Source: Bradyrhizobium oligotrophicum S58 (GTDB lineage Bacteria > Pseudomonadota > Alphaproteobacteria > Rhizobiales > Xanthobacteraceae). Taken from it: a DNA stretch of 64,000 nt. Position 1 is the first letter of the stretch. Every line of letters starts with the position of its first letter. Below the pieces are notes generated by a model. That model had not been told where the DNA came from and ran no database searches. It worked only from the letters and a program-made list of their open reading frames with translations. Shown one piece after another: positions 54,845 through 64,000 of the stretch. A program made the position numbers and the translations under genes. The stretch lies in contig NC_020453.1 in NCBI RefSeq assembly GCF_000344805.1, forward strand, positions 3,815,001-3,879,000, written 5' to 3'.

Positions 54845-56041
54845 ATGAACGAGCAGAGCCCCGCACTTCGCAACTTCACGATCAACTTTGGCCCGCAGCA
54901 TCCAGCGGCGCACGGCGTGCTGCGCCTGGTGCTCGAGCTCGACGGCGAGGTGGTCGAGCGGGTCGATCCGCATATCGGCCTCCTGCATCGCGGCACCGAG
55001 AAGCTGATCGAGACCAAGACCTACCTGCAGGCGATTCCCTATTTCGATCGGCTCGACTACGTCGCGCCGATGAACCAGGAGCACGCCTTCTGCCTCGCGG
55101 CGGAGAAGCTGCTCGGCATCGAGGTGCCGCGCCGCGGCCAGCTGGTCCGCGTGCTCTATTGCGAGATCGGTCGTATCCTGTCGCATCTCCTCAACGTCAC
55201 CACGCAGGCGATGGACGTTGGCGCGCTGACCCCGCCGCTGTGGGGCTTCGAGGAGCGCGAGAAGCTGATGGTGTTCTATGAGCGCGCCTCGGGCTCGCGC
55301 ATGCACGCCGCCTTCTTCCGCATCGGCGGCGTGCACCAGGATCTGCCGCCAAAGCTGATCGACGACATCGACGCCTGGTGCGATCCGTTCCTCAAGGTGG
55401 TCGACGATCTCGACCGGCTGCTGACCGCCAACCGCATCTTCAAGCAGCGCAACGTCGATATCGGCGTCGTCACCCTGAAGCAGGCGTGGGAGTGGGGCTT
55501 CTCCGGCGTCATGGTTCGCGGCTCGGGTGCGGCCTGGGACCTGCGCAAGTCGCAGCCTTATGAATGCTATGCCGAGATGGATTTCGACATTCCGATCGGC
55601 AAGAACGGCGACTGCTACGACCGTTATCTGATCCGCATGGAAGAGATGCGCCAGTCCGTGCGCATCATGAAGCAGTGCATCCAAAAGCTGCGGGCGCCGG
55701 ACGGGCAGGGCCCGGTCGTTGTCGCCGACAACAAGATCGCGCCGCCGCGTCGTGGCGAGATGAAGCGCTCGATGGAAGCGCTGATCCATCACTTCAAGCT
55801 CTACACCGAGGGCGTTCACGTCCCGGCCGGCGAGGTCTATGTCGCGGTCGAGGCCCCGAAGGGCGAGTTCGGCGTGTATCTCGTCGCCGATGGCAGCAAC
55901 AAGCCCTATAAGTGCAAGATCCGCGCACCTGGCTTTGCGCATCTGCAGGCGATGGATTTCCTCTGCCGGGGCCACCTGCTGGCCGACGTCTCGGCCATTC
56001 TCGGCTCGCTCGACATCGTGTTCGGAGAGGTCGACCGCTGA
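54845..56041 (+). CDS. nuoD: NADH-quinone oxidoreductase subunit D
   Basis: A 398-residue 49-kDa-type subunit from ATG 54845 (a GTG at 54827 is in frame). [20 protein letters not shown] carries the quinone-site His, [14 protein letters not shown] follows, and [20 protein letters not shown] contains the conserved region near the ubiquinone headgroup. The C-terminus [19 protein letters not shown]...VFGEVDR is complete. Its TGA overlaps the next gene's ATG by one base (TGATG). Confidence 0.98.
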   Translation: MNEQSPALRNFTINFGPQHPAAHGVLRLVLELDGEVVERVDPHIGLLHRGTEKLIETKTYLQAIPYFDRLDYVAPMNQEHAFCLAAEKLLGIEVPRRGQLVRVLYCEIGRILSHLLNVTTQAMDVGALTPPLWGFEEREKLMVFYERASGSRMHAAFFRIGGVHQDLPPKLIDDIDAWCDPFLKVVDDLDRLLTANRIFKQRNVDIGVVTLKQAWEWGFSGVMVRGSGAAWDLRKSQPYECYAEMDFDIPIGKNGDCYDRYLIRMEEMRQSVRIMKQCIQKLRAPDGQGPVVVADNKIAPPRRGEMKRSMEALIHHFKLYTEGVHVPAGEVYVAVEAPKGEFGVYLVADGSNKPYKCKIRAPGFAHLQAMDFLCRGHLLADVSAILGSLDIVFGEVDR

Positions 56042-57000
56042 TGGGCCAAGCGCCGATCCAGTTCGATCGTGCTTCCGGAGCGCTCGAAGGAGCGAACCTC
56101 TGGGAGCGCACGGCTGCATTGGCGCTGTCGACCGGCTCGAAGATCTCGTCGCACTTCTCCCATCGTGGCTATAATCGCTGCGCCAATCTGCTGCGCCTGA
56201 CGCTGCCGGAGCGCGACATCGCGGTGAAGCTCAATCCGGACGCCGTGTTCGAGTTTCCCTATGGCGACGGCTATTGGAGCAAGCTGCTCAACCGCGACTA
56301 TCACTACGAGGACGAGCTCGAGCTGTTGTTCCTCGGCACGATCGATGTCGACTACACCTTCATCGATGGCGGCGCCAATTACGGCTACTGGTCGGTGCTG
56401 GTCTCCAGCGCCCCCTATGGGTCGCACAAGGCAATCGCGATCGAGCCGTCGTCGGCCAACTTTGCCAAACTCGCCAACAATGCAAGCATCAACGCCGGCC
56501 GCTTCGAGGTGATGAAGTGCGCCATCGGCGCCAGCCGCGGCATGGCTCATCTCACCGGCACCAAGCACGAGGCGTTCAGCATCGCCGGCGGCAATGCAGG
56601 CGGCGAGCAGGTGCCCGTGATGGCGCTCGATGACCTGATCGACGACGGCAAGGTCGAGGCCTCCGGCAAGTACCTGATCAAGCTCGACGTCGAGGGCGTC
56701 GAGATCGAGGCGATCAAGGGCGGTGCGCGGCTGCTTGCGGCCGACAGCATGATCCTGTGCGAGGAGCACGGCCAGGATCGCAACCATACGGTATCGCGCT
56801 ACATCCTCGATGAAACGCCGATGCAGCTGATGGTCTATGACCCCACGAGCCGCCGCTTCGAGACGGTGACCGAGCTGTCGATCCTCGACCGCATCAAGGT
56901 GTCTGCCCACGTCGGCTATAACGTGTTCGGAACTGCAAGTGCCTTCTGGCAGAATCGCGTCGCAGCGCTCAATGCAGACGCCGCGCGCCGCATGCAATGA
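56041..57000 (+). CDS. FkbM-family SAM-dependent methyltransferase inserted in the nuo operon
   Basis: A 319-residue methyltransferase whose ATG shares its A with the nuoD stop, implying translational coupling. FIDGGANYGYWSVLVSS (~107-123) is the SAM-binding motif I, AIEPSSANFAKLANNAS the acidic post-I loop, and KLDVEGVEIEAIKGG (from ~214) the FkbM signature. A ~100-residue N-terminal region is not part of the core fold. FkbM enzymes usually O-methylate sugars or natural products. Here the operon position suggests a role in complex I assembly or modification, which is inference. nuoE starts 14 bases downstream, and base composition matches the nuo genes. Confidence 0.88.
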   Translation: MGQAPIQFDRASGALEGANLWERTAALALSTGSKISSHFSHRGYNRCANLLRLTLPERDIAVKLNPDAVFEFPYGDGYWSKLLNRDYHYEDELELLFLGTIDVDYTFIDGGANYGYWSVLVSSAPYGSHKAIAIEPSSANFAKLANNASINAGRFEVMKCAIGASRGMAHLTGTKHEAFSIAGGNAGGEQVPVMALDDLIDDGKVEASGKYLIKLDVEGVEIEAIKGGARLLAADSMILCEEHGQDRNHTVSRYILDETPMQLMVYDPTSRRFETVTELSILDRIKVSAHVGYNVFGTASAFWQNRVAALNADAARRMQ

Positions 57001-57014
57001 AAGACTGAAGAGCC

Positions 57015-57626
57015 ATGTCCGTCCGCCGTCTTGCCCCGAAGGAAATCCAGCCCGCGAGCTTCACGTTCACGGATGAGAATCTCGCCTTTGCCAAGGCGCA
57101 GATCGCGAAATATCCGGAAGGTCGCCAGGCCTCGGCCGTCATCGCGATCCTTTGGCGCGCGCAGGAGCAGCACGAGGGCTGGGTGTCGGAAGCCGCGATC
57201 CGCGTCGTCGCCGACATGCTCGGCATGCCCTACATCCGCGTGCTCGAGGTCGCGACGTTCTACACCATGTTCCAGCTGCAGCCGGTCGGCAAGAAGGCGC
57301 ATGTCCAGGTCTGCGGCACGACGCCGTGCCGGCTGCGCGGCGCCGAGGAGCTGATCGAGGTCTGCAAGCACCGCATTCATCACGATCCCTTCCATCTGTC
57401 GAAGGACGGCGACTTCAGCTGGGAAGAGGTCGAGTGCCTGGGCGCCTGCGTGAATGCGCCGATGGTGCAGGTCTGGAAGGATACCTACGAGGACCTGACG
57501 CCGGAAAGCTTCGGCAAGGTGCTCGACGGATTCGCGACCGGCAACCTGCCGACGCCCGGTCCGCAGAATGGCCGCCAGTTCTCTGCTCCGGCGGGTGGTC
57601 CGACCACGCTGAAGGAGAAGACATGA
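57015..57626 (+). CDS. nuoE: NADH-quinone oxidoreductase subunit E
   Basis: A 203-residue 24-kDa-type subunit with the N1a [2Fe-2S] cluster: [15 protein letters not shown] gives the first two Cys and [15 protein letters not shown] the other two, in a thioredoxin-like fold. [20 protein letters not shown] is the N-terminal helical block. It works with NuoF at the NADH end. Its stop overlaps the next ORF as ATGA. Confidence 0.97.
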   Translation: MSVRRLAPKEIQPASFTFTDENLAFAKAQIAKYPEGRQASAVIAILWRAQEQHEGWVSEAAIRVVADMLGMPYIRVLEVATFYTMFQLQPVGKKAHVQVCGTTPCRLRGAEELIEVCKHRIHHDPFHLSKDGDFSWEEVECLGACVNAPMVQVWKDTYEDLTPESFGKVLDGFATGNLPTPGPQNGRQFSAPAGGPTTLKEKT

Positions 57627-57838
57627 GCCGCAATCGCATCCGCGTTGCGGCCCTGACCCAAGAGGGCGCCGCGATGAAGAACTGGCGCTACGTGGCGCTG
57701 CATACGACCGCGGCCGCCGCTTTCATTTTCGTGCTGCAGCGGTTCGCGCTTCAAGCGACGCTGGAATCCAGTCTGCTGTGGGCGCTGGTGTTCGGCGGCT
57801 GTGCCGCCTTCATCGCCACCATGCAGTCGAACCGCTGA
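57623..57838 (+). CDS. Small hydrophobic protein between nuoE and nuoF
   Basis: A 71-residue protein starting in an ATGA overlap with nuoE; an alternative ATG at 57674 ([14 protein letters not shown]) has a GAGGG site. Two hydrophobic stretches ([17 protein letters not shown] and [18 protein letters not shown]) suggest a membrane hairpin. No known nuo subunit matches. nuoF starts 18 bases after it. It could be a complex I accessory or assembly subunit; the position and coupling are seen, the role is inference. Confidence 0.7.
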   Translation: MSRNRIRVAALTQEGAAMKNWRYVALHTTAAAAFIFVLQRFALQATLESSLLWALVFGGCAAFIATMQSNR

Positions 57839-57856
57839 TATCGAGGAAGCCGTCTG

Positions 57857-59182
<1,326 letters not shown>

Positions 59183-59285
59183 GCGATGGCGGTCCGACCG
59201 GCCAGCAAGGTTTTCCTCCGCGCATGTCGCGCCCTCACGGTGCGCGACGGCGCGGTGGTCCGTGGTTTGAGAGAGATGTGAGGCA

Positions 59286-61355
59286 ATGACCAAGATCATC
59301 ATCGATGGCAAAGAGATCGATGTGCCGCCGGAGTACACGCTGCTGCAGGCGTGCGAGGCGGCCGGTGCCGAGATTCCGCGCTTCTGCTATCATGAGCGGC
59401 TGTCGATCGCCGGCAACTGCCGGATGTGCCTCGTCGAGGTGAAGGGCGGGCCGAAGCCGGTCGCGAGCTGCGCCTGGGGCGTGCGCGACTGCCGGCCCGG
59501 CCCGAAGGGCGAGCCGCCGGAGATTTCGACCCGGTCGCCGATGGTCAAGAAGGCGCGCGAAGGCGTGATGGAGTTCCTTCTGATCAACCATCCGCTGGAC
59601 TGCCCGATCTGCGACCAGGGCGGCGAGTGCGACCTGCAGGACCAGGCGATGGGCTATGGTGTCGACACCAGCCGCTTCGCCGAGAACAAGCGCGCCGTCG
59701 AGGACAAATATCTCGGCGCGCTGGTCAAGACCTCGATGAACCGCTGCATCCAGTGCACCCGCTGCGTGCGCTTCTCGGCGGAAGTCTGCGGCGTGCCGGA
59801 AATGGGCGCGACCGGCCGCGGCGAGGACATGGAGATCACGACCTATCTCGAGCAGGCGCTGAGCTCGGAGCTGCAGGGCAATCTGGTCGACATCTGCCCG
59901 GTGGGCGCGCTGACCTCCAAGCCCTATGCCTTCGCGGCACGTCCGTGGGAGCTCGGCAAGACGCAGTCGATCGACGTGATGGACGGCGTGGGCTCGGCGA
60001 TCCGCGTCGACACCCGCGGCCGCGAGGTGATGCGCATCCTGCCGCGCATCAACGACAGCGTGAACGAGGAGTGGATTTCGGACAAGACGCGGCATGTCGT
60101 CGATGGCCTGCGCACGCAGCGCCTCGACCGTCCCTATGTCCGCGAGGATGGCAAGCTGCGCCCGGCGTCCTGGCCGGAGGCTTTCAAGGCGATCGCGACC
60201 AAGCTGTCCCGAATCGACGGCAAGCGCATCGGCGCCATCGCCGGCGGTCTTGCCGCCGTGGAGGAAATGTTCGCGCTCAAGGAGCTGCTGGCCAAGCTCG
60301 GCTCGCCCAATGTCGCGGTGCAGGGCGGTGACAGCTTCGATGCCAGGCTCGGCCGGGCGTCCTATATCTTCAATCCGACCATCGCCGGCATCGAGCAGGC
60401 CGATGCGATCCTGATCATCGGCGCCAATCCGCGCAAGGAAGCCGCCGTGCTCAACGCCCGCATCCGCAAGCGCTGGCGCTCGGGCCAGCTCAAGGTCGGC
60501 GTGGTCGGTCCCAAGGTCGACCTGACCTATCCCTACGAGCACATCGGCGCAGGCACCGACTCGTTGAGCGACGTCGCTGCCGGCAAGCACTCCTTCGCGA
60601 CCACATTCCGTAACGCCAAGAACCCGATCGTGCTGGTCGGCGCCGGCGCTGCCGCGCGTCATGATGGGGCGGCGCTGCTGTCGCTCGCGGCCAAGATCGC
60701 GATGGACGTGAACGCGGTGCGCGACGACTGGAACGGCTTCGCCGTGCTGCATGACACCGCCTCGCGGGTCGGCGCGCTCGACATCGGCTTCAACGGCACC
60801 GGTCTCACCGGCGCGCAGATGACGACCTTTGGCACGATGGACGTGATGTTCCTGCTCGGCGCCGACGAGGTCGAGGTGCCCGAGGGCGTGTTCACTGTCT
60901 ACATCGGCACCCATGGCGACCGTGGTGCGCATCGCGCCGACGTGATCCTGCCGGGCGCTGCCTACACCGAGAAGTCCGGCCTCTACGTCAACACCGAGGG
61001 CCGGGTGCAGATGGCCGGCCGCGCCTCGTTTCCGCCGGGTGAGGCGCGCGAGGACTGGGCGATCATCCGCGCGCTGTCCGACGTGCTCGGCAGGAAGCTC
61101 GGCTACGACTCGCTGGCCGCTCTGCGCGCTGCGATCATCAAGGCCGTGCCGCATCTCGGCCGCATCGACCAGATCGAGGCCGGCAAGATCGCCGACATCA
61201 AGACGCTGGCGGGCAAGGGTGGTAGCCTGGAAAAGGCGCCGTTCAAGCCGCTGATCGACGACTTCTATCTCACCAACCCGATCGCGCGCGCATCGGCAGT
61301 CATGGCGGAATGCTCCCGCCTGGCCTCCGGCCGCGTGCTCGTGGCAGCGGAGTGA
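59286..61355 (+). CDS. nuoG: NADH-quinone oxidoreductase subunit G
   Basis: A 689-residue 75-kDa-type subunit. The N-terminal ferredoxin domain ligates N1b ([15 protein letters not shown]...) and N5 with its His ligand region [33 protein letters not shown] and [15 protein letters not shown] give cluster N4. The C-terminal molybdopterin-oxidoreductase-like domain lacks a cofactor, as usual. It lies 103 bases after nuoF, the largest gap inside the operon. The absence of an N7 cysteine motif fits the alphaproteobacterial type. Confidence 0.97.
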   Translation: MTKIIIDGKEIDVPPEYTLLQACEAAGAEIPRFCYHERLSIAGNCRMCLVEVKGGPKPVASCAWGVRDCRPGPKGEPPEISTRSPMVKKAREGVMEFLLINHPLDCPICDQGGECDLQDQAMGYGVDTSRFAENKRAVEDKYLGALVKTSMNRCIQCTRCVRFSAEVCGVPEMGATGRGEDMEITTYLEQALSSELQGNLVDICPVGALTSKPYAFAARPWELGKTQSIDVMDGVGSAIRVDTRGREVMRILPRINDSVNEEWISDKTRHVVDGLRTQRLDRPYVREDGKLRPASWPEAFKAIATKLSRIDGKRIGAIAGGLAAVEEMFALKELLAKLGSPNVAVQGGDSFDARLGRASYIFNPTIAGIEQADAILIIGANPRKEAAVLNARIRKRWRSGQLKVGVVGPKVDLTYPYEHIGAGTDSLSDVAAGKHSFATTFRNAKNPIVLVGAGAAARHDGAALLSLAAKIAMDVNAVRDDWNGFAVLHDTASRVGALDIGFNGTGLTGAQMTTFGTMDVMFLLGADEVEVPEGVFTVYIGTHGDRGAHRADVILPGAAYTEKSGLYVNTEGRVQMAGRASFPPGEAREDWAIIRALSDVLGRKLGYDSLAALRAAIIKAVPHLGRIDQIEAGKIADIKTLAGKGGSLEKAPFKPLIDDFYLTNPIARASAVMAECSRLASGRVLVAAE

Positions 61356-61365
61356 GCGTGACCTG

Positions 61366-62436
61366 ATGGCTGATTTCTTCGCAAGCTCGTTCTGGACCGG
61401 CTTCCTCTGGCCGCTGATCATCATGGTCGCGGAGAGCGTGCTGCTGCTCGTCGTCCTCCTGGTGGCGATCGCCTACATCCTGCTCGCGGACCGCAAGATC
61501 TGGGCGGCGGTGCAGATCCGCCGCGGTCCCAACGTGGTCGGGCCCTGGGGCCTGTTCCAGTCGTTCGCCGACCTTTTGAAGTTCGTGCTCAAGGAGCCGA
61601 TCATTCCGTCCGGCGCGAACAAGGGCGTGTTCCTGCTGGCACCGCTCGTCTCCTGCGTGCTGGCACTGGCGGCGTGGGCGGTGATCCCGACCAATCTGGG
61701 CTGGGCGATCGCCGACATCAATGTCGGCATCCTCTTCATCTTCGCGATCTCGTCGCTGTCGATCTACGGCATCATCATGGCCGGCTGGTCGTCGAACTCG
61801 AAGTACCCGTTCCTGGCGGCGCTGCGCTCGGCGGCGCAGATGGTGTCCTACGAGGTCTCGATCGGGTTCGTGATCATCACCGTGCTGCTGTGCGCCGGTA
61901 CCCTGAACCTGTCGGCGGTGGTCGAGGCGCAGCATGCGCGCGGTCTTGCCAGCCTGATCGGGCTGCCGCAGCTGACGATCCTGAACTGGTACGTCTGGCC
62001 GCTGTTCCCGATGTTCGTGGTGTTCTACGTCTCGGCGCTGGCCGAGACCAATCGCCCGCCGTTCGATCTCGTCGAGGCGGAGTCCGAGCTTGTCGCCGGC
62101 TTCATGGTCGAATACGGCTCGACGCCATACCTGCTGTTCATGCTCGGCGAGTACGTTGCGATCACCACGATGTGCGCGCTGGCCACCATTCTCTTCCTTG
62201 GAGGCTGGTTGCCGCCGATCGACCTGCCGCCGTTCAACTGGGTGCCGGGCGTCATCTGGTTCTCGCTCAAGCTGTTCTTCATGTTCTTCCTGATCGCGAT
62301 GGCGAAAGCGATCGTGCCGCGCTACCGCTACGACCAGTTGATGCGCCTGGGCTGGAAAGTGTTCCTGCCACTGTCGCTGGCCATGGTGGTGATCGTCGCG
62401 GGCGTGCTGCACTTCGCCGGCATCGCGCCGAAATGA
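61366..62436 (+). CDS. nuoH: NADH-quinone oxidoreductase subunit H
   Basis: A 356-residue, eight-helix membrane subunit at the peripheral/membrane arm junction. [20 protein letters not shown] is the conserved cytoplasmic loop lining the quinone chamber, and [20 protein letters not shown] is the acidic loop involved in coupling. The length is as expected. It is co-transcribed with nuoG (10 bases) and nuoI (7 bases). Confidence 0.98.
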   Translation: MADFFASSFWTGFLWPLIIMVAESVLLLVVLLVAIAYILLADRKIWAAVQIRRGPNVVGPWGLFQSFADLLKFVLKEPIIPSGANKGVFLLAPLVSCVLALAAWAVIPTNLGWAIADINVGILFIFAISSLSIYGIIMAGWSSNSKYPFLAALRSAAQMVSYEVSIGFVIITVLLCAGTLNLSAVVEAQHARGLASLIGLPQLTILNWYVWPLFPMFVVFYVSALAETNRPPFDLVEAESELVAGFMVEYGSTPYLLFMLGEYVAITTMCALATILFLGGWLPPIDLPPFNWVPGVIWFSLKLFFMFFLIAMAKAIVPRYRYDQLMRLGWKVFLPLSLAMVVIVAGVLHFAGIAPK

Positions 62437-62443
62437 GGCTGTC

Positions 62444-62932
62444 ATGAACATCTCCGCCACCGCACGGTCGCTGCTGCTGCAGGAATTCGTATCGGCCTTC
62501 TTCCTGGCGATGCGCTATTTCTTCCAGCCCAAGCCGACCCTCAACTATCCGTTCGAGAAGGGTCCGATCTCGCCGCGCTTCCGCGGTGAGCACGCGTTGC
62601 GCCGCTACCCCAATGGCGAGGAGCGCTGCATCGCCTGCAAGCTGTGCGAGGCCGTCTGCCCGGCGCAGGCGATCACGATCGAGGCAGGTCCGCGCCGCAA
62701 CGACGGTACCCGCCGCACGGTGCGCTACGACATCGACATGGTGAAGTGCATCTATTGCGGCCTGTGCCAGGAAGCCTGTCCGGTGGACGCCATCGTCGAG
62801 GGACCGAACTTCGAGTTCGCGACCGAGACCCGCGAGGAGCTCTACTATGACAAGGCCAAGCTGCTCGCGAACGGCGACCGCTGGGAGCGCGAGATATCCA
62901 AAGCCATCGCGCTCGACGCGCCGTACCGCTGA
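62444..62932 (+). CDS. nuoI: NADH-quinone oxidoreductase subunit I
   Basis: A 162-residue TYKY-type subunit with two [4Fe-4S] ferredoxin motifs, [16 protein letters not shown] and [16 protein letters not shown], carrying N6a and N6b. [17 protein letters not shown] precedes the first motif. It hands electrons to NuoB. Confidence 0.98.
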   Translation: MNISATARSLLLQEFVSAFFLAMRYFFQPKPTLNYPFEKGPISPRFRGEHALRRYPNGEERCIACKLCEAVCPAQAITIEAGPRRNDGTRRTVRYDIDMVKCIYCGLCQEACPVDAIVEGPNFEFATETREELYYDKAKLLANGDRWEREISKAIALDAPYR

Positions 62933-62941
62933 GGCCGTCCG

Positions 62942-63580
62942 ATGATCCTTCCTGCGCTCTTCTTCTACCTGTTCGCGGCGGTCTGCGTGGCCTCGGCCGT
63001 GATGGTGATCGTCTCGAAGAACCCCGTTCATTCGGTGCTCTATCTGATCCTCGCCTTCGTCAACGCCTCCGGCCTGTTCGTGCTGATGGGTGCTGAATTC
63101 CTGGCGATGATCCTGGTCGTCGTCTATGTCGGCGCGGTCGCGGTGCTGTTCCTGTTCGTGATCATGATGCTCGACGTCGACTTCACCGAGTTGCGCGAGG
63201 GCTTCCTGCAATACATGCCGATCGGCCTCGTGATCGGAGGCATCTTCCTGTTTGAGCTCTTGCTGACCGTGTCCTATTGGGTCATCAACCCGACGACGCC
63301 GAAGGCGATCACGGCGGCGATCCCGACCAACGTCACCAACACCGAGGCGCTCGGCCTCGTGCTCTATACGAAATACATCCATTACTTCCAGCTGTCGGGC
63401 ATGATCCTGCTGGTGGCGATGATCGGCGCGATCGTGCTGACGCTCCGCCACAAGGCCAGCGTCAAGCGCCAGGACATCAACGTCCAGAACGCGCGCACGC
63501 CGGAGATGGCGATGGCGGTCCGCAAGGTCGCGGTCGGGCAGGGACTGCAGGATACGGATGCGGCGGAGTGGGTGAAATGA
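62942..63580 (+). CDS. nuoJ: NADH-quinone oxidoreductase subunit J
   Basis: A 212-residue, five-helix membrane subunit. [20 protein letters not shown] and [20 protein letters not shown] (helix 3 with the pi-bulge Tyr/Gly-Ala region) are conserved. The C-terminal tail after [20 protein letters not shown] is cytoplasmic. Its TGA overlaps the nuoK ATG (ATGA). Confidence 0.97.
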   Translation: MILPALFFYLFAAVCVASAVMVIVSKNPVHSVLYLILAFVNASGLFVLMGAEFLAMILVVVYVGAVAVLFLFVIMMLDVDFTELREGFLQYMPIGLVIGGIFLFELLLTVSYWVINPTTPKAITAAIPTNVTNTEALGLVLYTKYIHYFQLSGMILLVAMIGAIVLTLRHKASVKRQDINVQNARTPEMAMAVRKVAVGQGLQDTDAAEWVK

Positions 63581-63885
63581 CCATCGGATTGGGACATTAC
63601 CTCGCCGTTGCGGCGATGCTGTTCACGCTCGGCATCCTCGGCATCTTCCTGAACCGCAAGAACATCATCGTCATCCTGATGTCGGTCGAGCTGATCCTGC
63701 TGGCGGTCAACATCAACCTGGTCGCGTTCTCGACGTTCCTGGGCGACATCGTAGGCCAGGTGTTCGCGCTGCTGGTGCTGACGGTGGCGGCGGCGGAAGC
63801 CGCGATCGGTCTGGCCGTGCTGGTGGTCTACTTCCGCAACCGCGGCTCGATCGCGGTCGAAGACGTCAATCTGATGAAGGGCTAA
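63577..63885 (+). CDS. nuoK: NADH-quinone oxidoreductase subunit K
   Basis: A 102-residue, three-helix subunit starting in the ATGA overlap with nuo[21 protein letters not shown] carries the conserved Glu of the proton path, and [20 protein letters not shown] the second. Antiporter-like membrane arm component. Confidence 0.97.
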   Translation: MTIGLGHYLAVAAMLFTLGILGIFLNRKNIIVILMSVELILLAVNINLVAFSTFLGDIVGQVFALLVLTVAAAEAAIGLAVLVVYFRNRGSIAVEDVNLMKG

Positions 63886-63950
63886 GGGCGCATGATCCGC
63901 AACTGTGGGGGCCGGCTCGCCGGCAAGGTCATGCGTAAGGGAACGGGCAA

Positions 63951-64000
63951 ATGATCCAGGCCATCGTCTTTCTGCCGCTGCTCGGCGCCATCCTGGCCGG
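63951..64000 (+). CDS. nuoL: NADH-quinone oxidoreductase subunit L, N-terminal fragment (cut by window edge)
   Basis: ATG 63951 opens MIQAIVFLPLLGAILAG, matching the hydrophobic N-terminus of NuoL, the distal antiporter-like subunit, at its usual place after nuoK. Only 16 codons are in the window, so identity rests on the operon order as much as on sequence. Confidence 0.85.
   Translation, partial: MIQAIVFLPLLGAILA

Overview
The window is high-GC alphaproteobacterial DNA, most probably Bradyrhizobium or a close Nitrobacteraceae relative. The basis is the gene set and order (rplM-rpsI, glnB-glnA, tig-clpP-clpX-lon, a 13-subunit-type nuo operon), several small proteins of a kind I associate with that genus, and interspersed palindromic repeats I remember from Bradyrhizobium intergenic DNA. 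The genus call is recognition from memory, not a database result. Coding density is high and most genes are housekeeping or conserved accessory functions.

Layout. 0-1.6 kb: two tandem saccharopine-dehydrogenase-like oxidoreductases, the first cut by the window edge. 1.6-11 kb: an exopolysaccharide locus with an O-antigen-ligase-like polymerase, a WcaJ-type initiating sugar-phosphate transferase, a GT4 glycosyltransferase, a Wzc/GumC-like copolymerase with a degenerate kinase tail, a BioF2/FemAB-like acyltransferase and a NodB-like protein lacking metal ligands. 11-12.4 kb: a DUF2842 protein and heme A synthase. 12.4-14.6 kb: repeats and a graveyard of toxin-antitoxin genes. 14.7-19.5 kb: small secreted or hypothetical proteins, MetY/MetZ sulfhydrylase, a CoA-binding protein, an enoyl-CoA hydratase and a hotdog thioesterase. 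19.7-20.7 kb: rplM-rpsI. 20.7-33 kb: a Tat-exported metallophosphoesterase, a diguanylate cyclase, a monooxygenase-fold protein, an HD protein, an MFS carrier, an M20 amidohydrolase, an AI-2E-type permease, a glutamine amidotransferase, and a family I.5-like lipase flanked by two paralogous secreted proteins.

33-38 kb: glnA, glnB and the NAD(P)HX repair enzyme, then an enolase-superfamily enzyme and a copper-less multicopper-oxidase-like protein. 39.9-47 kb: tRNA-Leu, tig, clpP, clpX and lon, a protein-quality-control block. 47-52.7 kb: a GFA-family protein, tRNA-Val, small proteins, a cyclic-nucleotide-binding protein, a frameshifted metallophosphoesterase, a methyltransferase, pepT and tRNA-Asp. 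53.3-64 kb: the respiratory complex I operon nuoABCD-[FkbM methyltransferase]-E-[small membrane protein]-FGHIJK, with nuoL cut by the right edge.

Main points of interest. Two non-canonical genes sit inside the nuo operon, both joined to the preceding subunit gene by stop/start overlap. The polysaccharide locus carries two apparent pseudoenzymes. A toxin-antitoxin relic has an intact antitoxin and operator but a one-base-deleted toxin. A lipase gene sits between duplicated secreted-protein genes. Four palindromic repeat types occur. Function calls rest on motif recognition without searches; promoter and terminator calls rest on visible dyads and hexamers only.
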